A DNA stretch of 64,000 nucleotides. Source: Ricinus communis (Eukaryota; Streptophyta; Magnoliopsida; Malpighiales; Euphorbiaceae). Each line of letters begins with the position of its first letter. The stretch's first letter is position 1. Of this stretch, positions 1-16,000 are shown piece by piece. Below the pieces are notes generated by a model. The model did no database searches, was not told where the DNA came from, and was given only the letters and a program-made list of their open reading frames with translations. The DNA lies in contig NC_063262.1 of assembly GCF_019578655.1 (NCBI RefSeq), positions 1,681,582 to 1,745,581 of the forward strand, written 5' to 3'. Position numbers and translations under genes: made by a program.

Positions 1-1277
1 TTATCATAATAAAATATATTATATATTATATTTTCTTAGTTTATTTATTTTAAATCAGTTAGTATTTAATTATATTCTATTATATTTTTTTATTTTATTA
101 TTATTTCTTTATTTATCTTTTAGGTTTTATTAAAAGAACTGGATAAAAATATTTAGAAAAAATAATTTTATTTTATATTTGATTTTTAAAAATATTTAAG
201 ATTTCAGAAAAATAATATTAAAAATAGATAATTTAAAAATAATATAGTAAATATTTTAAATAAATAAAAAAAATTAATTTAAACACTAAAATAGAAAATT
301 CAAACACTAAATACCTAATTATTTTTCTTTTAAATTATTAATATTTTGGAAAAAGTAAAAATAACAGAATAATTTATTAAAGTATATTTGACATAAAACA
401 ATGAAGATTTATGATTCAAAAAGTAAAAACAAAAAGAAAATTTGCAGGATTATTAGCAGTCAAATTAAACTAATATTTTTCTTAAGCAAAACAGAGGAAA
501 AATAAAGGACAGCAAAAGATTATGGAACCCTCAGATAAGTAAACTAAATCATCACAAGGTTCCCTGACGGGAAGAAGCAATTGGCAGCAAGCAACACTGC
601 AGAACACACATAAACAGAGAAATCACAGAGTAAAGAGAAAAAGAAGGAAAATCGGAAGAGGAGCAGCAACAAACAGAAACAAAAATGGAAAGCTTGTTAT
701 GATTCAGATTGAAAACTATAATAGCATCATATAATTCCCTCAGGTTTCCATTTAATCCACATGCTCTCTCCATATTGTTTTCTGTTTTTGTTTTTGCTTT
801 TTACTCTTTATTTCCTTTCTTTCAATTCTCTCTTCTTCCGTTCTTGCCCTTTCTCTGCAGTCCGCTGCAGCCGCCACTGCTCGCTTCCCTTTGGTGACTT
901 ACTGCTCGCTTCCCTTTCAGGTTAGGGTTATATTGCTTTTCTTTTCATTTTGCCCTTTTATTTTTTATATATTCTACATAAGCCCCGCTCTTTACCGCAA
1001 TTTATTATTTTGTATTCACTGGAGCCCACTAAGCATTTATCGATGAGGACAGAGAAACTCCCAAGTCCAAACGTATTTGAAATCCTAATTTGACAAGAAT
1101 CTGAATTGGGTCAGGAGTTCGAATCATATTTGGTTATAAATTTTAAATCTTTATAGATATTATATAAGGTCAGTAATAAAATTTGTTGTTATTATCTTCA
1201 TCCCTCTCGATTTCTTTTATACAGTAACCCTCAAGAATCCAAATCTAAAAAGAAAAGTACCCAAGAATTGATTTGCA
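1..1277. other. AT-rich intergenic region and putative 5' leader
   Basis: The first ~700 bases are very AT-rich with no credible coding signal. From about 770 to 900 there is a pyrimidine-rich stretch that could be 5' leader or promoter of the gene starting at 1278. Short open frames at 552-773 (-) and 709-897 (+) are low-complexity Phe/Ser/Leu runs and look like chance. Confidence 0.5.
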
Positions 1278-1761
1278 ATGGAATTCCAGTGTCCAGAGGA
1301 CAATGCATGGTATGATGAATTTGTTCTGTGATGGTAAAGAACTCACTGTACACTATACTAATTTCTCAGAAGAGTACGATGAGAAGTATGATGTGGATGT
1401 GTTCAACAACATGGAAGAATTGGAAGAGTTCAGGGCAAGATTTAGGCTGAGCAGTGTCCAGATACAGGATCATGATTGCAAGCTTATATGTCAAGGTAAG
1501 GCAGTTTCTGCATCATTTTATTTAGACGACGATGACGTTAAGTTTTATGATGCTATAGTTGTTGAAGTACTAAACGAGGAGCATAAGTTCAAGAAACAAG
1601 TTGGAGGAGGAGGAGGGAAGAAGAAGAAGAAGAGTGTTTGCACTTATGTGGTTACATGGCAGCATGGTCCATTGGTAGGACAGAGGACATTTGCCAAGAT
1701 TACTGATATTTGCTTGAACCCTTTTAGTAAAGAAATTGATCCATCTCTTTTACTTTCTTGA
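1278..1761 (+). CDS. SAWADEE/tudor-like hypothetical protein, apparently frameshifted
   Basis: The best start is the ATG at 1278, which reads MEFQCPEDNAWYDEFVL and then hits TGA at 1329-1331. The downstream body (from CDGKELTVHY to the stop at 1761) is in the next frame, which itself only has a TTG start at 1273. Joining the two frames near 1321-1328 gives a protein of about 160 residues. The body has an acidic patch (EEYDEKYDVD), the segment DDDDVKFYDAIVVEVLNEEH, a Gly/Lys-rich loop and CTYVVTWQHGPLVGQR, ending in ITDICLNP. The beta-rich pattern, with paired aromatic and charged strands, resembles plant SAWADEE/tudor-type chromatin reader folds. That is inference from pattern, not a domain search. 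It could be a pseudogene, or one base may be wrong near 1325. Confidence 0.45.
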
Positions 1762-2788
1762 GGATTGCAAGAGAGTAGGAATTGAGGAGGATGAACAACG
1801 AAATTTCGCTACTATTCCTGATATTGTTGAAGTCTTTTCCAGAAACTAAGGAGACTAAGAAATAATAGGTTTGCATCTCGGACTGTAGAGGGAGACTTAA
1901 TGGCCACTGCAAAAGGATCGAGTTACCCGCTTATGATCTACTGCATCTTCATGAACAATGAGACAGCCCAGAGAGTGACAGAGACATGAAGAGGGCAGAA
2001 GTTACCACTGCTAGCGATTTTTTCTTTCATTTGCTCTTTTACTTGCTGTTTAATGTTCTTGTATGGTACAAATATTAAACTCAATTTAAATACTGTTCTA
2101 TAACTAAGAAGACAAACCTAAATATAGAAGTTATACTATGGATGAAGTATCATTACTATCTACAGGCCTCGATAGCAAGCTGCTGTAGAGGCCTGTGTGG
2201 ACATCATCCTCAAGTTAGCATGCTTGTCAGAGAAACCAGCAGAAAGTTATTCATATACATGAAGTATTATAGCTTACAGGTGAAAATGAATTGGTAGTAA
2301 GGCTATGAATCTAATCTTCCAAAGTAACCCCAACTGATGAGGCAATTCAGGACTATCACATTTTGGGCACAAGCTTGAAGACAAATAATGTTCGAATGCA
2401 ACTATAAACCCCAACAAGCTAATAAATTAATTAATCAATCAAGTAAAAACACCATTGTCTTAACATAATTCCCAAATCCAAGCAATAAGTATAATCTAAC
2501 CTAGAGGGTTGGATCTGGCTAGTACAGATTACAACAACACTCCAAGAAAAGAAGCAGCCAAAAGAATAACAAGAAAATGAAACACGGAATGCCAACAAAA
2601 TGAGATAGTCTCTCAGATCTGAACGCTTAAGCCGTCTCTCAACTTATACAAGTTACTACTCTCTAAAGCATGCTATCAAACGTGGCCTCTTTGGACATAT
2701 CTGAGAGAAACAAAGGCATCTTCAAATCACTGAAGTGCACAATCTTTAGCAGGAGAATATACTACCACTAAGACTTCATTTATTCTGA
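1762..2788. other. Intergenic region between convergent genes
   Basis: This contains the 3' flanks of the SAWADEE-like gene (+) and the RABA1 gene (-). No open frame of note was found. The RABA1 3' untranslated region probably occupies the right part. Confidence 0.4.
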
Positions 2789-7051
<4,263 letters not shown>

Positions 7052-10000
7052 CTATTCCTTTGGTCTCTTGCTCATGGCTTTACGCTTATTAACATCCAGG
7101 TGCCTTTTTCTTAAGCGGATGGCCTTAGGCGTAACCTGCATGTACAACACCATATCAGACATGGGGAAGCGTCTTATCTGCAATCGTAAACTACTTGGGA
7201 AAGACATATGCTGCGATGTCATTTGGAGGCAGAGAATATACAATGTGATCATGAACAATATTCTATTCTAGTCAGGAAGGATATTTAAGTAATGCTGCTA
7301 AAGTACGTTGAAGAAATATGGACTATACATAAATTTGGTGGAATGGTCTGCAATAATTTAGAACAATAATAATATTCCAAAAGGTTCTATAAATTAGAAA
7401 CAGAAAAAAGAAATATTAAACAATACTCACCTCAATAAGCTCATCAGAAGCTACATAACCAATGGCTTCTTCAAGAGTCATCTGCAGATAAATGCAAGGC
7501 ATGACATTTGTTTCTTAAATTCATCAAAGAAGCAGCATTGCCCACTTTATAGAAATGGTCCAAAATATTCAAAATAGTTTTGTTTTGTTTTTTAAGCACC
7601 AATTGGTCTTAGAAAGCTTCTCCTATTTACCTGGCAGTGAATCATTGTCATTTTTCCATTTTCTTAAATTCTTTTTTCTTTTTCCAACTTTTATGTTTCC
7701 TAATATTCTTTTGACAAAGCTTTTGCACATTACTTCATAATTAGGTTATTCCCTTTTAAAGTTGTACTAATGTCACCCATCATTAACAAAGAGATGAGAT
7801 ATGAATTGCAAATTCTTGTTAGCATTAACCATGTCAAGGGTGTGAAGATTGGTGTGTCACAACCTTACGTAAATAAAAATAAATAAAACGGCAAAGTAAG
7901 CCTTTACATACCAGACGAGGTGGAGATAGTCTCACATTCTCATCTTTGCTAGCAGCACGAACATTAGTAAGTTCCTTACTTCTGACTGGGTTGATCTGTT
8001 AGGAGGAAATAACTCTGATGTCATTTGCATTGAAACAACATAACACACATCGTGAAACTGACAAATTTTATCCTTACATCAAGATCTGAATCCCTTGAAT
8101 GTTCACCTACAATCATGCCATCGTATGTCTGCAAAAGAAGTAACAAATGTGAGGTCTCATGATTAATATATAAGAAGACAAACACACAAGAACTGACCAT
8201 GTATATTTTCAAATACCTTTAAAATAAGCGATCTACTCAATAAATTCCAATACTCTAATCAGCCCAAATATACTAGAGAGCATATCATGCTTCCCTTATT
8301 ACCTTCTCACGTGTTTGATACCAAATGAACTGAAATTAATTTCATTTGCATATGAATAAATTCATTGTTAAATTTCTTGTCATGTTTGGTATTTTACATA
8401 TTAGTATATGAAATTCATGTATTAATGTGATTCATTTTAAACGAAGTGAATCCATTGCAAAAAAAGGTCCAAAACTTCAAAATTTTCTAAATTCAAATAA
8501 AATTTAGATTGATTTCAATAGATTTTGGCTTAGGCATAACCAGTTCCGAGGATCAAAAGATTCTCCTTTTAAGGTACCAAACACGTTAAGTGTGGCACCC
8601 ATTTGCTTTAACCTTGTTGTCGCAGGAAAGAACTGCAACAGTGATAAGGCAAATCTCACATTCATACCACTAGCAACTACTGTAATTATAAAGTGTTAAG
8701 ATTGGCAGCCTGGATTCAATCCCAACCATCATAAAGGGGCAGCCATCAATGAATTTACTGCATGTTTAAGAAAGTATACAAGTTTGAAATATTATATGAA
8801 GATCAACTTCAAATGCTCCATTATACATGAGGGCAATGTCAAAACTTTCTTTTGAAAATGTCAAGAAACTGTACAATTCAACCATGCCAAGAATAAGCAG
8901 AGGAGAAAACCAGAGTCAGAAATACCTCCATTCCAGGAGTAACAAAGAGTGTTCCACGAGCTTCTAAGCTCATTAGTGCATGAGCTGTAATTGCACCATA
9001 GCCCACTGATACCTGTTCAATTACATAACATTAATTCAATCAGATCCAGGACAAAAAAGATGGCAGTCTTATAAACATTAATTGAACAACAATTTACTGA
9101 AATAGCCGGTGACACCCCCATCACTTTTTGCTGGAAGTAACAACCAACCATTGCGATTGCAACATTTTAAGATCCTAGATATTTGATTAGATCTAAACCT
9201 TATATCCTTAGCAAAGTATAAGTTTTCAATGGCCATACGCAGTTGAAACCTTGTAATTGTAAGGGTGCATTTTCATATATCCCATAGGACACTCGATCTA
9301 GAGTATAATGAATCAATGGCATTCTTTGACTTCTCATTTTAGGTAGAATTTTGTTCTCTTTGTAAGCGAAGAAATATATCATCTTTTTATCTATAACAGT
9401 CATGATTAGACCTATTCACGAGCTTAGGTACCAGCCCGAACAAACTCCAGGATGGGCATGGATTGTTAGACCCGGCTAGGACCAAGTTTGTTTTAATATA
9501 TATTCTTTTAATGATGGCTGGCCGAACCAGGGCCAGGCCGGGTAGAGCTTTTCAGGAAGCAAGCCGGTTGGGCCTGCCATGTGAAAAGGTGTAGTCAGGA
9601 TTCACAAAAGTAAGGAACTAAAACAAAGAAAGAAATCATAAGAATAGAAAACAACTAAAAAAAAAAACGATCCAGTTTCGGGGATCTATAAGAGTTCTGT
9701 AATAGTAAATACATGCATATAAGAGTCAGCTCCATGTAAAGCCCGACCATTGAATTGAGGAGAATAAAACAAAAAACTTAAATTAAAAAAATACAAAACC
9801 AAGGGACGTGATTCCGTCTGAAGATGATCACCATTTCATGTTTTACTATAGAAAACAACTGAAAAAACAGCTAATTATAGTTTAATCATGGGAAAGGAAA
9901 GATGTGGTAAAACATACCAATACTCCTTTCCTAACATTTCCAAGCGAGCCCCGGTGTTTTGCATAGGCTGCAAATAGCATAATGAATTTTATGAGCGGGA

Positions 10001-13000
10001 TGTTATTCAGAAGAGAGGAAGTGAGGTGGGAGGAGGGGGAGGGGAAGAAACCTCATAAAATTATTGGAAGGAGGAGAAAAAGACTTCTTAAACATATTGA
10101 AATTTGATTCGTTTTCACTACTTGGAGCCAAAAATACAAAAATAACCCAAAACAGAACACAAAATCTAAATTGGGCAGTAAATAATTAGATGAGACTTGA
10201 GTGCAATATGATAAAACAAACCACTATCATATGGTATTATATTAATATAAATTACTAATATTAATGGATTTAAAGCTAAAGTTTCGTGTTTGCATGGCTA
10301 GATGCAGACTGGTCACAGAATCACTATATTTGGGCTCTGTGCCAAGACATGTGATCCAGGGAAGTTGGAAGCAAAATTTCCACCTTGCTTGATGAGTTGA
10401 TGACCCAATACATGATACTAAGGATATCTAGAAAAGAAAAAACAAGAAAAATAAATGAAATAGAATTATCTCAAGTGAAGCAAGCATACTCAGGAAAGCA
10501 CGGTGCATAAATCCAGTTCCACGCTGTCACTGCTGAACACACTCCTATAACCAACCAGGCCCCTGGAAGTATAGGGCGATCAATTAATTACAGGCTAAAT
10601 AAACATAATCAGGAAAATAATTAATAACATTACAGCGGATATAATTTTCATCAAGAAAGTGCCAACTTACAATTGATGCCATAAATCATAATTTTCAAAT
10701 TTAAGTAATGGTAACTTATACCATGATAGTACCGTGAACCTAATCAAGATAAAACTGGTCAACTACACATGAATTTTAATGGAGAAGAACAATATTTATA
10801 CTGGCTGAGCAAGACATGCAATTTCAAATTGCTATTGAGGTGTGCCTACTAAAATTTGCGGCATGATTATATCATCAAATATCATAAGCATCACACTGAA
10901 ATAGTCCTGGCAAAAGGAAGTAATGCCTCAGTTATGTGCAACAGTATTAGGAAGTGATAGGAAATAGTGAGTGTTTTTCTATATTATCATTTTGCAAAGT
11001 GGCAGATAGCAACCTTGTTTTCTATAATACATGGCACATGGTTCTGTCGAGTTACCAGTTAAATTAACACTTGTACTGAGGAATGGATTGCAATGACCAC
11101 AGACCTATGGTAATAAAATCTAAACGCAGAGTATATCGTTTTCCGGAGAGACAAAGACAACCTAGGAACTCTCTAAGAATGCCTGCTCAAAGATAATGTA
11201 TGGTGCCGAACTTCATCCCAAACCCACAATAAAGCTTCATGATTCTTGCTCAAATATGCACAAGCAAATAATTTTCTATCCCATCTAAGAAGCAATACAC
11301 AGTTAAACATAGAGAACCAAAGCATGGAGAAGAGCTTGATTTTGAATGGCATGACAAAATTAGCTATATATCATTTTAACAATGTTAAAGCCAAAGTTAA
11401 GAACCCAGTGACAGATGTCAAGAGTCAGAAAAAGCTTTCATGACCATTAGAAGTTAAACAATGAACGTTTCATGTATGCATGTCCAAATAAACAATGAAA
11501 TGCTAAAGCTGCAGATGGAATAAAATCACACATCATAAATAATAGGCATATAATAGTTCAGGCATAATTACAAATTACATGGATTGTTTAGCCATGCACT
11601 TACCTTGATGGACAAGTCAAAGACAACCTAGTCCTGCCCACAGATCCAGGTACGGGACCCATATCGACAACTTCACCTCGTCTGTGAGAGAGAGCCTCCA
11701 TAATTAATCCCACATGCTCTTCATTTACCTGAAATAAAACCATAATGTGTAAAAAAAGACACAAGCAAAAATGAGACCATCTATTAATTATTATCTTGTA
11801 CATCATACCTCAATGGTCACTTCTTCAATTGGTTCAAGCTTCTCACCATTCACAGTTTTATACCTGATACAGAGTAGGAACATTGTCAAGTTTCAAAATG
11901 AAGTGCATGAAGGAAGATAACTTGGAGATTCTGTTAGAACTTTTTTCCAAATTCAGTGGCCAAGTTTCAAGCCTTTAAACCACCACTTGGTTGCAAACCG
12001 AAGACATAAAATTGCACATTCGCAGTAGACAATGGCCTTTAATATTATTCAATCAGTGAAACTAAGTAATATGCCTAGAAATTAAATACGAAGTATGTAA
12101 CATCTGAAGCAAGTACTAGATTAACCACAGAAATCTGAGAGTTGTTCAATAAGTAAATGGTTTAAGGCAATATACAGAAGGAAGGAAGATTGCAACATAA
12201 TGAACAACCACTTATTGGTCAGTATATAACGTACCGGTATACATATTAATGAACCTATATGCAGAATCAAGATAAGAAGTTACCCTTTTCCTGATATTAT
12301 TAGCTATTATAGTTAACCCCTAAATCATGAATTGCAAAATCCAATACAAAAATTCAATCACGTTTTACTCCATTAACACCATTCAGTATCCAAAAGCTAG
12401 ACTCTTCGCCAAAAAAAAAAGGGTAGAAATTAGATTGGAATGATAATTATCTTGCTTCCCCAAGTGTCCAAAAAACTCACATGACTTTAGGTGGTGAGAC
12501 AGATAGCTCAAATCCTTCACGCCTCATATTCTCAATTAAAATACCTGTAATTATAGCATCAAACTACTTCAGCAGATGTGACAATTCAATGATGTCAAAA
12601 AGCTTGAGTTGTGGGAGGAAGAAACTTATGCAGCTATAAATATGAACTTTATGTGAAATAAACCATAGGAAACCACAATGCAAAGTTTAAAGGAACTAAC
12701 CGAGTTGAAGTTCTCCTCTTCCTTGAACCTCATATGATTCTGCCAAGCCAGGAATCACATTTATGGCAAGATTAGTTTCAGCTTCAGCCGCTAACCGATC
12801 ACCAATTCTTCCTCCAGTCAACTATAAACATATCCAAAGAACACAATTACCTCAAATATAATTTCTAGAAATGATAAACCACAGAAAAGTATCATATGAT
12901 GGCCAAAACAGCTTAAGGACAACTATTAGAGACAATAATTTTTAAGACTTACATGGGTGCCATCTCGGCCAGCTAACGGAGAGTCATTGACACCAAAGGT

Positions 13001-16000
13001 CATAGAAATGGTTGGAGGGTCCAGCTCAACAGTTGGTAATGCATTCATAACCTAGAAGATACAATCATAATCAAGTTTACATCAAAACCCAACAATTTGA
13101 GCTATCAATCAACAGGTCACAAAAGTATCAAATATCACCATGAACCCATAAAGGAGAGGTCCAAAGCCAATCATGCCTTGTGGTCAGAGTGAAGGAAAAA
13201 TTTACATATGCCTATACAAAATGGCTTCGCTAAAATTCTCTAAAATTGTAAATCCTATAATAGCAGAGCAGCCAGAGATAAAGGCTAAACCAAAGTCAAT
13301 CCCACGGATCAGATAAAGATTCCACCATTATATGATTCTCAAGATTAGTATTCAATTTATTTCAGTTGATTTACAATTTACAGGCAGGAGATTCCAAATG
13401 CTTCACTTCACTTAAATCAAACTATACATACTGGTGGCACTATAAGATTTCACGTTAGATCCTCAAAAGAAATTTCTAATACTAGGACTAATTTCAAGAG
13501 CAACCCTAAAAAAAAAAAAAAAAAAAAAAAAGATCAGCTTCAGATCTAATCAGCAAAGAAAATTAGAATTCAATTTTTGGAAGATGTACAACTGTAAAGT
13601 TATCAAATATTCTAATTGAGTACAAATGAAAATGTATCCACAATAAAGATCAAATTTTATTCACAAGACTTGCATAAAATGGCCATTTTCAATTATCAGC
13701 TGTCATCAGCAATATTTTGGGGAGGTTGTGTTATGATCTGAGGCCAGGAAGGAAGCAAGTTCATACAAGGGAATAAGGGTATAGTCCAAAGCACACACTG
13801 GCAGCAGATATGTAGTATTACAAACCTGTAAGCACACTGTATATCATTTTAAAATACTTATAGAGTTGAGTATATTGAAATAACTAATCTGAGAGAAAAC
13901 CTAGGAGATCGTTCCAGTCTTATTATAGCCAGTTTTCATGCATGGTATTACAAAGAGAAGTACCTAAAAATAATATGCTATACTAGGTATAGAATCAAAC
14001 AATTGAGAAATATGCACCTAGCTTATTAAGTTATTTTTCCAATGAGAAAGAAGTGTATGCATAGCACATCAAAAGAAATTACTGACACTCTGTGCAGAAA
14101 AGGAGAAATACATACCTCAACGTTTGCTATTGTATGGCCTATTGATGGACTTGTCATCCCAGCCACTGATACTATATCACCAGCTCCTGCACTGTCAATG
14201 TGAACCATGCTTGTACCCTTCTTTTTCATTAGCTTCAGAACCTACAAGATAAAAGATGAATAAGTTTAAGAGTACAATCACAGAACTGCTTGCAAAAGGT
14301 CAGTTTAAACCACCCATAGAAAGGGTCCATATCTGAAAACACTGTTTATAAAATCAGGCATTCAGTTTGACCCATCTGTAATGCTCTTATTGTTGTAATC
14401 TATCAAAAAAATGATGCCTTGACCATAACAAATGAGCTGCAGGTTACAGCCAATGCCTAAGGCATTATTCTCAAAACTAAGGCAGACACCATATTAGAAA
14501 TTTGGAAAAAATGTCAATCATCAGTGGCTATAATCCTAGTGACTTATTGTGAAATCATTTTATCCATTAACTTTGATATAAGTATATATTGAAACTAAAG
14601 TAAATTTCTTTAGTAATTTAACAGCTAATCAAGACCGTAGGAAGTGAAGCTTTTAGTTCCAAGTCAAACACCAAATGCAACTCGACACTGTGTACAACAG
14701 GATGAAGCATGAAAATTCCATATATTCACCTTAAATCTGGTGATTAGTTCCTATATGTAACTCTAGGCATTGATTCAATATCATTTCAAATAAAGAAATA
14801 AACCTTTCCTTCTTCAATTTTCTGGACACCAGAATCCGTGCATCATGCAGTCCATGTATTCGGTCCCCGACACGAATGACTCCAGCAGCAATGCGTCCAG
14901 TTAAGATCCGCCCGAGATAAAAGTCTCGTTCCATCATGGAAACCTAAAGTGGAAATTATCAGTCCCTTCCTGAAAGTTAAAGAGCAAAGTAGAACAAAAG
15001 AGAGAAAGAGGAACAGGGGAGAGAATAACATAATGTGCTAATAAAAGCCAAAATTTAAGATATTTGTTTTAAATAAACTAATTCTCAGTGAGGTTGGTAA
15101 ATATTTTACTCAATGATAAGCAAGAAAATTCAGCTGTGCATTTCCTGCACAGATCTCTTTAGTGATGAGATTTGTAATGCATGCTTCTCTAAGGTGCGAT
15201 GCCTAATAATCCTGGCTCAAAATACTAGTTCGTACACCATGGGTAATTCTAGAGCCTCCAGATTGGTGTGATCTAATGCTTATCTATTTCCTTCTTTACT
15301 TGATTTTTCATTTGCTTGCATCTTTCAGCGTTCCTTTTTCCGTTACAGCACCATAATTATAAAAATCTAGCTTAAAAATCTGTAAATTCCAGATTTACCA
15401 ACCTAAGACCTTTGACACTGGCCTCTTGAACCACCTAATCCAAATTCTGTATGCCGCCTAGTTGATAGTTACTTCCATCAGATTTTTATGAGGACTTCTT
15501 CTATGCATTCTTCAAGAGCTAGGGTATCAACACAAAGTTTTGGTTATCATACATAAGTACTACAGCTCCCCTACATCAGTTTGAGATTCAGAACCACAAT
15601 ATGACTTTTCCTACATTTAGTACAAAAGAAACCACGCAAAATCAAGGGACTCCTTAGGTTTTATAGCATAATATATCATGCATAAAGATCTCACTAAACA
15701 CTATTAAATGTAGTGGTGATGAACAACGGATCAAAGCAGACATGACATAAATATACAGATGTACATAACATATATAAAATCGAATCCAGAACAGGCAATG
15801 AATACATGGGCATGTGCACGCATCCGCACAAGCACATAAGTATGAATTCAAACATAGCTGCACATTCTACTGGAGCTACAGTGTTGAACACCCACCAGCA
15901 TCTGAAAAGGTGCATCAAGACTGGCTTTTGGTGATGGAACATGTCTTACGATGGTATCAAGTAACTGTGACATATCTTTTGCATCAGCAGGAGGATCTTT

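Noticed and set aside
1100..1135. tRNA-like box B (GGAGTTCGAATC)
   Set aside because: No matching box A, acceptor stem or anticodon arm could be placed around it; probably repeat-derived or chance.
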